Positions 1 through 10,926 of a DNA stretch of 64,000 nucleotides are shown here, in pieces. The position numbers were made by a program, and so were the translations under genes. Origin of the DNA: Cycas panzhihuaensis (Eukaryota; Cycadophyta). How positions within the stretch are numbered: the first letter of the stretch is position 1; each line of letters begins with the position of its first letter. The notes below the pieces were generated by a model. That model saw only the letters and a program-made list of their open reading frames with translations, was not told where the DNA came from and made no database searches. The stretch is from positions 202,189,741 to 202,253,740 of the forward strand of contig CM041465.1 in NCBI GenBank assembly GCA_023213395.1, read 5' to 3'.

Positions 1-446
1 ATTACATCTTTGTTGATATAAATTTTGTTTGTTTTTGGATTTATGCAATGATAAACTTTAGATTTGTTGTTGTAACCTATCATTATATATTGGGTGTTTT
101 TATCATCTAGCTTTATTCTTCTTTTATTTAAAATATGAACATAAGCTATGCTTCCAAACACTTTCACATGACTTACATCTGACTTCCTTCCTAACCAAGC
201 TTCTTCTAGAGTAACCTTACAAAGAATTTGTGTGGGACTTCGATTTACAAGATATACAATTGTATTGATAGCTTTTGTGCATTAGATATTTAGTATTGTT
301 TTCTCCTTGAGTACAAATCGAGCCATCTCCATTATTATTCTGTTCGTTCTTTCTACTACTCCATTTAATTGAGGGTTATATGGAGTAGTGAGCTGCCTTT
401 AGATTCCATTTAATTTGCAGAAATGATAAAAATTATTTGAGATGTG
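1..446 (-). pseudogene. Element C integrase, second half
   Basis: Reading the minus strand from 446 downward gives the end of the copia integrase core and its C-terminal part. The third catalytic residue is visible in NGVVERTN, followed by an N-R-S-P-T segment and the family motif TLEEAWLGRKSDVSH, then VKVFGSIAYVHI and a GYNNKSKVY-like stretch. At least one in-frame stop is present shortly before the NGVVERTN motif. The fragment joins 14311-14690 if element A is ignored. Integrase inserts the cDNA copy into chromosomal DNA; this copy cannot make a working protein. Confidence 0.8.
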
Positions 447-451
447 CTTTC

Positions 452-999
452 TGTTAAAAGGGCTAAAAGGCCTATGAAACCCAAGATCTAGGAGATAGAT
501 TCACTCTAGTTCTAGAAAGCAAGAGATCTAAACTAACAATGAAAATAAGATTAACATGAGCAAGATCAAAGCAGAAAGAGAGAGAGAGCAAATGATACCA
601 AATGGGAGGAGATGGAATTGGTCCAATTTCCAAATGAATATTAGTTTGATTAGCAAACTAGGAACATAACAATACAACTCCAACTCTATATGAGAAACAT
701 GAGAAGAGTTCTCAATATATAGAGTGACAGAAGAGACCTAAGGCATTGGATGTTTGACAACTGTCAAACATCTAAAGTACATGCCTTGCATGTAGGACAT
801 GTGTCATTTTGGACTCTCAAGTGAGCAAAAATGGATGGGGGTCCATTTGACCCTTAAGTGACAATGTTGTGTCACTAGGAAAGAATGTGGGTGTGCACTT
901 TATCACTTAAGTGATAAGTCACTCCATAAAGTACAAAAGTATAAATAATACATGAAAAATAAAGTACATATACTAAACATATAAACATAAAGTTTAACA
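452..999 (-). repeat. Element A 3' LTR
   Basis: On the minus strand it starts TGTTAAACTTTA and ends in TTTTAACA, 548 bp. It matches 13766-14310 along its whole length. It holds two inverted repeats: an 18-bp perfect palindrome at 900-917 and a near-palindrome at 748-773. A TATA-like stretch occurs around 716-722. Confidence 0.95.
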
Positions 1000-1008
1000 C
1001 CCCCCTTA
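1000..1008 (-). other. Element A polypurine tract
   Basis: Minus-strand AAGGGGGG directly abuts the 3' LTR start. This is the usual priming site for plus-strand DNA synthesis. Confidence 0.85.
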
Positions 1009-1610
1009 CTGTTTACAATGTTAAGTCGGACCTTTAGACCATCTCTAAATTTTACAAATTTTTCTCTATCAAGTGACTTGGTAAAGATATCTATTGTCTG
1101 TTGCTCTATAGGTCTATAATGGAGGTTGATTTCACCATTTTGTACATGCTCTCTGATGAAGTGATGATGAACCTCAATATGTTTGGTCCTTGCATGAAAA
1201 ACAGGATTCTTGGCCAACTTGAGCACACTTTGATTGTCGCAATATATCCTGGTGGAGTGATCCTGCTTAAGTCCAAGCTCCCCAAGAATCCGTCGAAGCT
1301 AGATAGCTTCACAAGTTGCGTTGACTGCAGCTTTGTACTTTGCTTCGTTGGAGGACAAGGTAGTATTAGGTTGCTTCTTGCAACTCCACAAAACAACTCC
1401 TAAACCAAGGGTAAAACAGTAACCCGAGGTTGATCTCCTGCTATCCTGGTAACCTGTCCAATCATAATTTGAGAACTCTTCCAAAGTGAAGTTCTCATCA
1501 TGTGCATACTAGGCCATGCTACAATGTGCCTTTGATATATTTGAGTATGCGTTTGGCTGCATTCCAATGCTTCTGATTGAGTTAAGACATGTATCCAGAG
1601 CAAATCGCAA
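1009..1610 (-). pseudogene. Element A RNase H domain
   Basis: Minus-strand fragments in two frames read the copia RNase H: STSGYCFTLGLG and LWSCKKQPNTTLSS near 1360-1440, then ARTKHIEVHHHFIREHVQNG and a FTKSL-DREKFVKFRDGL end near 1030-1200. RNase H removes the RNA template strand during reverse transcription. Frame changes near 1300 and 1490 and missing start context show decay. The end lies about 30 bp from the polypurine tract, the standard copia layout. Confidence 0.8.
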
Positions 1611-2640
1611 CTGCAAATGAGATGTCTGGCTGATTGTTCATGAGATAGATGAGGCTACCAACCAACTGTCAGTAAAGAGTGGGATCTGTTGGTTCAACTT
1701 TCTCATTGAGAGTAAGCTTTGTTCCATTCTCCATGGGTGTAGGAGCTAGTTTGTAGTCATGCATTTTGAATCACTGCAAAATGTCCCAAGAATATTTGGC
1801 TTGGGAGATGAAGAGATAGCCTAGTTGTTGCCATTACCTCAAAGCCTAAAAAATAATGAAGAAATTTAAGATCTGTCATCTCAAAGCTCCTCTTCAAATC
1901 ATCCTAGAGAATCTGTACCATCTTAGTGTCATTACCAGTGATTACTAAGTCATCAACATACAAGACAATGAAGATAGCATGGTCTTTCCCAACTTTGATG
2001 TATAAGTTAGGATCTGAAGTAGATCGATGATACCCATGTCTCAAAAAATAATCATCAATCTTTGAGTACCATGCTCTTGGAGCTTGTTTTAAACCATACA
2101 ACGCCTTTTTTAGGCAACAAACCAAGTGCTCATTGCCTTATACTTTGTGACCAAGAGGTTGCTCAAAGTATACCTTCTCTTGAAGATCGCTATTAACAAA
2201 GGTGCTCTTCACATCCATTTGATAAACTGGCCATTTGCATTCAGCTGCTAAGGCTAAGATGAGTCTGATGGTGTTCATGTTGGCAACAGGTGCAAAAGTC
2301 TCCTCATAATCTATACCTTCTTTTGTTTGAAGCCTTTTGCAACAAGGCAGGCGTTCTGATGCTTAAGTGTACCATCAGAATGGAATTTGGTCTTGTAGAC
2401 CCATTTGTAACTAATTGTCTGTTTATGTTTAAGCAATTCAATTAAATTCCAAGTTCCATTCTTTTCAATAGAATGGATTTCTTCATCCATGGCAGCCTTC
2501 CAATTTTCATTTTTAGAAGCCTCCTCAAAGGTGGAAGGCTCATCAACACAAAACACTTCAGCCATAAGTGCATAATTGGTTTGCTTCTTATATTTTGAAG
2601 GACGTTTTCCTTAAACAATTGAGACATCTTGAACAGTTTG
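1611..2640 (-). pseudogene. Element A reverse transcriptase
   Basis: The minus strand encodes the copia RT with several stops. The N-terminal entry motif (NENWKAAMDEEIHSIEKNGTW) and the KWVYKTKF segment are near 2390-2540. KALYGLKQAPRAWYSKIDDY and the catalytic LYVDDLVITGND are in the open stretch 1904-2125. The YVDD active site is therefore preserved. The first catalytic Asp segment near 2200-2240 lies outside a continuous frame. The closest relatives in the window are the RTs of D, H and I. Confidence 0.85.
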
Positions 2641-3735
2641 AGTATACCATTTGGGCAACTTTTTGACTGATGTAACTTGAACCTGAAGATCTTATGGTCT
2701 AAGTGTTTGATCAATAGAAGATGTACTAGGATCAAGTGGAGCTGATTCTGATGATGTGGACGGACCAGCAGATGCAGATGATGTGCATGGTGTTGAAGAT
2801 TGAGAGGGAAGAAAATCCTCAACAATTTTCTTACCTTTATTAATAGGAGGTTGGATGGATGCTGAATCCAACTCCTTGTGATCATCTTCAGCAAAGACTA
2901 CATCTCTTAAAAGATGCATTTTCTTCCCAATAGGATCATACAACTTGTAGGCTTTTCTATGAATGACATAGCCTACAAAAATGCATTTTAGACTATGTTT
3001 GTCTAACTTAGTTTTTAATTGATCAGGGATGTGCATGTATGCAGTACACCCAAATGTCCTCAAATGGTTGACAGTTGGCTTTTTGCTAGACCATGCCTCT
3101 TCTAGTGTGATGTTGGTGATTGCTGATGTTGGATTCTGATTTGCCACATAGGCAACTATGTGGCATGCTTTTGCCCAGTAAGCTCGAGTGAGTCTCTTTG
3201 CATGCATCATTGCTTTGGCTTTGTTAGCCAAAGTTCTGTTCATCCTTTCAGAGACTCCATTTTGTTGAGGAGTATGAGGAATGGTAAGTTGTCTCCGAAT
3301 GTCGTTATCCTTGCAAAATTTGGTGAATTCCTTTAAAGTGAATTCTCCTCCATTGTCTCACCTTAGAATTTTGATTGAATGATCAGACTTGTTCTCCACT
3401 TTAAGCTTGAATTCCTTAAACTTTTGGAATGCTTCAGATTTGTGTTTGATGAAGTAAGTCCAAACTTTGTGGGAGAAATCATCAATGAAGGAGATGTAAT
3501 ACAAAGCTCCTCCAAAGAATGCGGTGGACATAGGTCCACACAAATCTGAATGTATCAATTGCAAAGGATACAATGCACACCAAGCTTTGCCTTTAGGGAA
3601 AGGCAATCGATGTTGTGTCCCCATTATACATGCTTCACAAAGACATTTTAAACCATACAACTTTGGAAGCCCATGCACCATATTCTTGTTCACCATTTAC
3701 TTGATATTGCCTAAGTTCAAGTGGCCTAGACGTTG
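2641..3735 (-). pseudogene. Element A integrase
   Basis: Two open stretches (3358-3696 and 2692-3243) cover the end of the zinc-binding region (CLCEACIMGTQHRLPF), the core with IHSDLCGPM and a second Asp in DNGGEF, and the QQNGVSERMN glutamate. The distal part has NITLEEAWSSKKP and a Ser/Pro-rich linker after 2880. A single TGA at about 3355-3357 separates the ILR and DNGGEF parts. The catalytic D, D, E residues are all still visible, so this is one of the better-preserved integrases of the A/D/H/I group. Confidence 0.85.
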
Positions 3736-4246
3736 ATGCCAAAGTTGCATCTTGGACAAAGATTAAGTGACAATAGAACTAGAGTAAGCAGAATCAAATA
3801 TTATATTATTAGCATCCAATTTGTAAAGGCCATGATCCTCATATCCAATAGCCACCACCTGATCATTCTTGTTACTTATTACACATTTCCCATTTTTGAA
3901 CAAAATGCTCATATGTTGCTTGTCCAATTTGCTAACACGTAGCAAACTCTTCTCCATGGAAGGTATAAGGTAGGCATCACCATTGAGGAATGTGGATGAA
4001 TGATTGGAAGGAGAATGAAATGAGGCAATTGTGCCTATGTCGGAAATGTTAACTAACTCATTGTTGTCGAAGGTCACTGATTGACCCTTTCCTTCTTTGA
4101 TGTCACAAAGAAGTTCTTCACTCCCAGTCATGTGTTGAGTTTCCCCTGAGTCAACGATCCAAGTTTGATCAATATTGGAGGTATGATAAGCACAAAATAG
4201 CTTATCTTCATCTGCAAACTGAATAAAGTGGCATTGCTTGCCACCT
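3736..4246 (-). pseudogene. Element A protease and GAG-pre-integrase region
   Basis: The minus-strand open stretch 3763-4425 reads FADEDKLFCAYH, then the aspartic-protease site as WIVDSGETQHMTGSE, where the usual DSGA is DSGE. It continues to LIPSMEKSLLRVSKLDKQH and a pre-integrase segment VVAIGYEDHGLYKLD. The protease would cut the Gag-Pol polyprotein. Its reading frame differs from that of gag upstream because of a one-base loss just after a run of seven G. Confidence 0.82.
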
Positions 4247-5100
4247 CTAAACCCCCCCTTCCTCTTTGACCTCCTCGATATGCACCTCGATTTGGTCGAG
4301 GGGGTTGCTGCTACTGTCGTTGTTGAAACTATTGCTGTTGCTAGAAATGTTGTGTGATTCTTTGTTGACGTGGTATTCTTGTTGTCGTATGTGTTGGAGA
4401 TTGGCTTGTTTCTTTCTATAATCAAGAGCTATGTGGCCCACTTTACCACAATAATAATACATAACATTAGTCTTTGAGGAACCAATGTTCATGTTCCCAA
4501 ATTGCTTTGAAAGTGATGGTTTGGGATTTTGCTTGGCCTTTAGTTTAGCTGTAAATGCTTCTGAAGTGGATGGTTCATCATCATCTTCCTTAATATAAAT
4601 TTGTTCCTCTTGAGGTAATAAACTTTTAAGTTGATTAAAAGACATACTTGAAAGTGAACCATCTCTTGTAGTAGATGATATAAATCTATTATAGTCTTTT
4701 GGCAATGCTTTAACAATTGTCGTTACAAGCTCGTCGCTGGAAGCAGGTTTGCCCAATGTATTCAATTCAGTACATATCTCCTTAATGGAGGAAAAAAAAA
4801 CCGACATAGGCTTGACAAATTTCAAAGAATACAATTTGGCTTTTACCATCAAAATGCGAGCTTCATCTCGCTTTTCATACAAAGAAGATAAAATATCCCA
4901 TGCTTCCTTAGATGTTTTTGCACATACAATATTTTGATCAATATGAACATCTATGATCATATGTAAAAATGCCAAAGCAATTTCATCTTTAGCTTCCCAA
5001 GCAACAACACAAGCAGGATCATGATGAACAATAACACCATTATCTTCAATAAGTACAAGTTGATGTATTCTTCTAGAAACATAACCCAAAATTCGTTCAT
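4247..5100 (-). pseudogene. Element A gag
   Basis: About 280 codons of UBN2-type copia gag: AWEAKDEIALAFLHMIIDVH near residue 30, then SKEAWDILSSLYEKRDEAR, FFSSIKEICTELNTLGKP and KALPKDYNRF. Gag forms the virus-like particle and packages RNA. The natural start is probably the ATG at 5098-5100; relative to D a single G is missing in the TTTTGGG stretch at codon 5-6, so the long frame opens after it. The zinc knuckle reads YYYCGKVGHIALDY: its first and last Cys are both Tyr. The stretch overlaps the protease frame by about 180 bp. Confidence 0.85.
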
Positions 5101-6702
5101 TATTGAGAGGTTTTGTGTTACCCTCTTCTATTCTTGATAGTTATCTTATCCTGTTAATCTGATGGTACATGCATTAAACATATTTATAGTAGCCATGTTG
5201 AAGTTGTAAGGCTTGAAGCTAGCAGATGACTTGAAAACTCAAAGCTTTCGTCGCTTAAGTTTCACATTTTAATAAACCAACAGTCATGATCTTATTAGAA
5301 GATCCAACAATTGAATGGAGCGATGGGGGGTGGAGGACTAGGCAAGAGAGTAGGTCCAACCCTGATCTATAAAAGAGATCCAACAGTTGACCAAGTCAAG
5401 TTTAAGACAAGGCAGGTAGGGTTGATCTGCATGGACGTACCATGCTTTCCGTAGGATTCACATCCCCAATAACACCTTTTTCGAACCTTTTTTCCTTCAA
5501 GCAACTTTAATTGTTGTGCATTGACTGTATGGTCAATTGGTCCCCTAAGGAATGCACAAAGCTTAAAGTTATTTCAGAGGCAAGGTTTGAACCTTTTTTG
5601 GGCCTCTCCTACTTGATTTAAAGTCACTTTTTAGAATATTAAAGTGGACTTAGAATTTATTTTACTTGGATGATGTACTTATGAAAGATGTTTGATTAAG
5701 CTTATAATGAAAAGAGCTTCAAAGGAAGCAAACTTGTATATCAAATGAACACTTAAAAGTATTTGTTACAAGAGCACTTTATGAAGTGAAATAATGCTAT
5801 CAAATCCAAATAAAAATATGCTCGAGTACAATGAGAAATGTTGAGAAAGTAAGCACTTGAAAATTATGCTAAGTACTCAATAAGGAAAAGCAAAGCCTTG
5901 TGATAAAAGTACAAGTGAGTTCCTTTTAATGCTCAAGATGAAGAGAAGAAGACCACTTGCGAAATGAAGACACTAAGCACCAAGTGTTGGGACTTTAAAA
6001 TAATGCCAACGATCAGCAAAATAAAGTGATTTTATTAAGTAAAAGTGTTCTTGAGCCATTTTTTGTGACTAAGGGCAATAGGTCATCATGCAAGGTGCCT
6101 TAGAAAAATGATTTAAAATAATGATAAATATCACTTTTACAATGTAGAGAATACTTAAAATCACTTCAATAAAGCAAATTATCACTTATGCAAGAATTCT
6201 TAAGTGTTAAAAAAACTTTAAAATGCTTAAAAAAAGGCTTAGTGAAGGCTAGAAATTTGACTTTTTAATGAAGGACATCTCACAGAGAGCCTTAGAAAAT
6301 GACCTAGAGCAAGTGATTTTTGTTTTTATAATAATGAAAAATGACTTGAAAAGTCATTACATAAGTCAAAAAAACACAGATAATAAATTTTTTTGTGTTA
6401 AATGAATTAAAAAGTAAAAAAAAACGCTGAAATTAAACCCTTTTAATTGATAAGATATCAATTAAATAACATAAAAGGGATACTTTAGGTTAATAAAACA
6501 TATTAAAGTAAGAATATTTTGAGAATATTCACTATTTTATAAACCAAAGTTTAAACCTAAAGTAAAAAAAGAAGATTTTTATAAAAAAAAGGTCAGAAAC
6601 CCGAATACGATTTTGTGCGACTCCATGAAGTGATGAATTGATCGATCTCACGTTGTACAACATCAATCGAGCTAAAAATTCAGGATGAGCATTGTGATAC
6701 TC
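5101..6702 (-). other. Element A leader, gag-proximal part
   Basis: No coding capacity is supported. The block about 5430-5640 is clearly shared with D (about 25190-25430), H (about 51780-52030) and I (about 57900-58140). Farther out, an AT-rich stretch carries two copies of a module containing GCCTTAGAAAA (near 6097 and 6287). Element B interrupts the leader at 6703, and it continues at 12946. Confidence 0.75.
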
Positions 6703-6948
6703 TGTTAAAAACGAGAGCAGAACCAGATCAAACGTACACACCAATCTCAGAACAAATACACACGCTATCCAGTGGGAAAACCCACCTTAGAACAACCGAT
6801 TACATTGATCCAAAAGCATAAGAGTACAAGGAGATCTTCGGATATATATAGATCCGTAAGACATTAAAATAAACATCCGTTGGCCCAAAAAATAATAAAT
6901 AAAAATATGTGCTTAATATTTACATTAGTCAGGTAGCGTTTTTTAACA
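6703..6948 (-). repeat. Element B 3' LTR
   Basis: The repeat is 246 bp and begins TGTTAAAAAACGC on the minus strand. It matches 12695-12940 with about 94% identity by eye. Confidence 0.96.
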
Positions 6949-6958
6949 TCCCCCCTTA
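6949..6958 (-). other. Element B polypurine tract
   Basis: Minus-strand TTAAGGGGGGA abuts the 3' LTR. Confidence 0.85.
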
Positions 6959-6991
6959 ATGTAAATATTGATCTTCAACATAATGAAGTGT

Positions 6992-7435
6992 CTAACCTTT
7001 GTCTTGAAAAATAGATTCTCCTTCAAGACTAAGACCCAAATGTGCACGAATCTTCAAAAATCGATCTTCAGTAAGAGCCTTGGTGAACAAGTCGGCAAGT
7101 TGTTCCTCACTTGGACAATATTCAACCTGTATTTTCCCTGATCTGATCAACTCATGGATGTAGTGGTGCTGGATTTCGATGTGCTTTGTACGTGCGTGAA
7201 ACTCTGAATTCTTTGAAAGTCGAATAGCACTTTGATTATCACAATGAATAACTGGACTGCTAGATGATACACCAAGTGTCTCCAAAAGCCCCTGCAACCA
7301 TACAGCTTCCCTTGCACCAACACTTAAACTTTGGTACTCTTCTTCTGTAGACGACAGGGCCACGATAGGTTGCTTTTTGGATTGCCAAGAGACAAATCCA
7401 TTTCCTATGCCAAAAATATATCCTGCAGTTGATTT
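6992..7435 (-). pseudogene. Element B RNase H
   Basis: A 123-codon open stretch reads ALSSTEEEYQSLSVGAREAV, a CDNQSAI segment, ARTKHIEIQHHYIHE and ADLFTKALTEDRF, covering most of the copia RNase H. The few codons before it (STAGYIF, WQSKKQ) are in the same frame but are separated from RT by a stop near 7433-7435. The domain ends about 40 bp before the polypurine tract. Only one stop breaks it, so it is among the best preserved in the window. Confidence 0.9.
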
Positions 7436-8733
7436 TTAGTCTTCAGCATCTCTGCCCCAATCAGCATCTATACACCCATACAATTTTGCCTTCCCACCAC
7501 GAAGGTATTCAAGGCCAAGATTAAGTGTACCCTTAATATACTTCAAAATCCTCTTGGCTGCATTCAAATGTGGCTCTTGGGGATTTTGCATAAACCGAGA
7601 CACTAATCCAATAGCATAGGCAATATCAGGTCTAGTATGAGTTAGATAAATCAAACTCCCTACTAATTGTCGATACAATGTCGCATCTACAGTTGGTTTA
7701 TCCATGTTCTTCTGAAGCTGTGTGCCTTTCACACATGGTGTTTTAGCCGGTTTGTGATCCTTCAATCCGAAATTCTCTTGTAGGGATTGAGCATACCTTG
7801 TCTGCAACATCATGATGTGATCTTTCATCTGCCTAATCTCGATGCCCAAAAAGTGATGGAGAGGACCAAGATCTGTCATATCGAAGTTATGACCCAAAAA
7901 GGTCTTTGTATCTGCAATTGTCCTGCTATAATTTCCTGTAATGATAAGGTCATTCACATACAAAACAACAAGAACAATTGAAGATCCTTTCTTTCTAATA
8001 TAAAGACTTGGTTCAAAATCTATTGTCACAAAACCATCAGCCTTTAATCTAGCATCAATCTTCTCGTACCAAGCACGTGGTGCTTGTTTTAGGCCATAAA
8101 GAGATCTCTTCAATCGACACACTAAATGCTCATGTCCTTTCTTCACGAAACCTAGAGGTTGGGCCATGTAAATCTCCTCCTTCAAATCTCCATGAAGAAA
8201 AGCAGACTTTACGTCCATTTGATGTAACACCCAACTAAAAATAGCTGCTAAAGCAAGGATCAAACAGACCATTGAAATCTTAGAGACCGGTGTAAAAGTC
8301 TCTTCATAATCGATTCCTTCTTTTTGTTTAAAGCCTTGGGCTACAGGTCTAGCTTTATACTTGTCTACTTCACCATTGGAGTGATACTTTACCTTGTAGA
8401 CCCACTTGCAACCAACTAGATTCTTTGAGGGAGGAAGTTGAACTAAATCCCATGTATGGTTCTTCATAAAAGAACCAAATTCTTCCTCCATCGCAGCTTT
8501 CCATCGTGGATCTTCCTTTGCTTCGTAAAACGAGATAAGGTCGCTGGTGTTCATCACTAAGACCTGACTGGCATGTTGACTCCTTGTCCTTCGACCATCT
8601 TCTAGATTTTCAACCGTCACTCCTAAGTCTTCAATGGTTCTTTTTGCCCATAATGGAACACGGGGTGTAGATCGTATTTCAATCTGTGACGGGTCCTCAA
8701 TATAACTTCCACTTGGTCCTACTTCGGAAAACT
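7436..8733 (-). pseudogene. Element B reverse transcriptase, active site YVND
   Basis: A 394-codon open stretch (to 8620), continuing in frame to 8733, covers the whole RT: DPRWKAAMEEEF, GCKWVYKVKYHSNGE, VAQGFKQKEGIDYEETF, MDVKSAFLHGDLKEE, RSLYGLKQAPRAWYEKID, then VVLYVNDLIITG. The family's catalytic pair YVDD has become YVND, which removes an essential metal-binding Asp. The stretch goes on to LGIEIRQMKDH, THTRPDIAYAIG and the start of RNase H. A stop at about 8732-8734 separates it from integrase. This copy could not transpose without help in trans. Confidence 0.92.
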
Positions 8734-8734
8734 T

Positions 8735-9780
8735 CTACGGGACATACTCGTGTACCTGTAAATCTGCAGAATCACGACTCGGAAAAGGTAGAAGTGGAGG
8801 ATAAAATACATCTTCAGATGATCTGTCAACACGATATGTCAGAGACTCGTCAAACTTAACATCCCGACTAATCAAGATTTCCCCGCCTTGCGGATCCCAA
8901 AATCTATAAGCCTTACACTCAGGAGAGTACCCCACAAAAATACACTTTAAACTCTTGGGATCCAATTTCTTTCGATTTTCGTCTAGGATGTGTGCATAGG
9001 CAATGCACCCAAATACCTTAAAATAATTAATGGAAGGTTTCTGACCGGTCCAATATTCTTCGGGGGTAATGCCACGAACAACAGAAGTAGGTACCCTATT
9101 CAAAATATGAACTGCTATTGCCACAGCTTCTACCCAAAATTTGGGAGGCAAACTCTTACCATACACCATGCACCATGCACCTCGCCATTTCCATTATGGT
9201 ATGATTTTTCCTTTCTGCTACACCATTTTGCTGTGGGGTATATGGAACAGTAAATTCCCGCTTAATACCATAGGCAAGACAGAGCTGATGAAAGGCATCA
9301 TTATCATACTCCTTTCCATTATCACTTCTTAATTTCTTAATCTTCTCAGACTTATTCTTCAAAACGAAAACCCAGGTTTTTTTGCTAAGATCATCCACAA
9401 ACACAAGTACATAGCGAGCTCCAGAAATAGAAGGATTTGACAATGGACCCATCAGATCAGTATGAACAAGTTCAAGTTTCTCTTTTGCCCTCCATGCATT
9501 ATCTCTAGCAAAAGGATAACGATGATGTTTTCCATACATACATCCTTCAAAAGTACCCTTTGAACATTGAATATGAGGCAAACCAATTACCATCTTCAAT
9601 TGATTCATTAAATTGATGCTACCATAGTTAAGATGACCTAATCTTTCATGCCACAATTTACTCACATCATCAGCACTAGTAATGAAAATATAAGAATCTT
9701 GTTGGGTTTTAAAAGACTCAAAACATCCAAAAGTTATCATGTACTTTCTCAGTAGCAACAATAGAGAAGTGTTTTTTTGG
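8735..9780 (-). pseudogene. Element B pre-integrase zinc region and integrase
   Basis: The upstream open stretch (9156-9761) has LWHERLGHLNYGS and GCMYGKHHRYPF (zinc region), LVHTDLMGP, LRSDNGKEY and PQQNGVAERKN. It thus keeps the D, D, E residues. Compared with other integrases here, about 20-30 residues are missing between KNKSE and KIKKLRSDNG. The downstream stretch (8735-9169) continues with PPKFWVEAVAIAV, ITPEEYWTGQKPSINY and SLKCIFVGYSPECKAY. The two are offset by a frameshift at a 7-bp repeat near 9160-9182. Another frameshift near 9745 at a run of seven A precedes the first stretch. Confidence 0.9.
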
Positions 9781-10080
9781 ATCTCTAACTAAACATTTAT
9801 CATTGTAGAGCTCTATTTTCATACCTTGCTTGCAGATTTCCTAGGCTAAGAGAAGATTAAGCTTCATTTGAGGTACGTAATAAACACTATCAAATTTTCC
9901 ACCTGCAAGTGAAACAGTTCTAATACCTTCTACAGGCAAAACATTGGCATCTCCAAGAATCACATTAATATCAATTGAACTTGTATCTAAGACATCAAAA
10001 ATATGCTTTTGATAGGTGATGTGTTTTTGAGCACTTGAGTCTAGGATCCAATAATCTTTCTTTTTAGATGACATTGTTGA
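9781..10080 (-). pseudogene. Element B protease
   Basis: The aspartic-protease core reads DYWILDSSAQKHIT. The usual DSGA is DSSA, a change of the conserved Gly. The following segment (VILGDANVLPVEGI, YVPQMKLNLLLA) is the expected second half. A stop near 9838-9840 ends this stretch. The residual frame runs on to a shift near 9745. Confidence 0.8.
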
Positions 10081-10926
10081 TGCCTGAATACAATGTGCTG
10101 CAACACTTTTCCCTTTATCATCTTGACTTACCTTGCGCTTATCCTGTTTCTTGATCCAACAGTTTCTTTCCCTGTGACCATCTTTCTTGCAGTAGTTGCA
10201 CCTTCCCACTAACTTTTTCTTTTCATGAGAGGTCTCACCAATCTTCTGTGTAGATTTGTTTTCGTGGAATAAATCCCTCTTCTGTGTCTTCATTATCAAG
10301 GCCTGATTTGAAACTGAACCACCAAGCATCCCATGATGCTTCAATTTGGCATGTTCAACTAAGATAAGATTTTTTAAGGACTCAAAAGACTCACCTTCCA
10401 TGGCTTCATCACTCCCATAAACTGTCTAAAAGGTGCCAAATGCAACTAGTAACTTTGACATAATAATGGCAAACAACAAGGCATCATCTATTGAGCTTGA
10501 TTTCAATTCATCCAACTTATTTCTCAAATCAGTAATCTTGTTTAGGAAGACACTAATGTTGTTTTCGTCTTCTACTTTTGCACTCAATAATTCCATCATG
10601 AGGGCAACCCAACGATTTGTCTTCTTTTTCTCAAAAGTCTCACACAACTTGGTCCATATTTCATTCAGAGTTTCAAAATTGTGCACTAAAGCTCTTTGAT
10701 TGGGAGCCAAAGACAGCGTAAGTAACCCAACAGCCATAAACTCTCTCTCTTCAACACGTACACGATCTTTTTCATCCAAAGGTAGGCTTAACAAAGGTGA
10801 CTTAGTGATTCCCCATAACTGATTTACCATTAAAACGAGCTCCATGTGCGGTTTCCACTTATTAAAATTGTTTCCATTAAATGTAACTAATGGTGCAAGC
10901 TTTTCCGTGATCGAATTAAATGGCAA
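10081..10926 (-). pseudogene. Element B gag
   Basis: Two stretches in one frame (10426-10926 and 9841-10401) are separated by a single TAG near 10423. Residues 1-166 have NGNNFNKWKPHMELVLMVNQ, TLNEIWTKLCETFEKKKTNR and EDENNISVFLNKI, a copia gag pattern. An intact zinc knuckle RCNYCKKDGHRERNCW (CX2CX4HX4C) follows near 10143-10200. The expected start codon is absent: the in-frame triplet just upstream of the first conserved residues is ATA, probably from ATG. J gag (37295-38170) is its closest match in the window. Confidence 0.9.

Noticed and set aside
4247-4425. Overlap of gag and protease frames in A as a programmed frameshift site
   Set aside because: In H the same G7 run is read through in a single frame, and A has lost one base next to it, so mutation explains the overlap.
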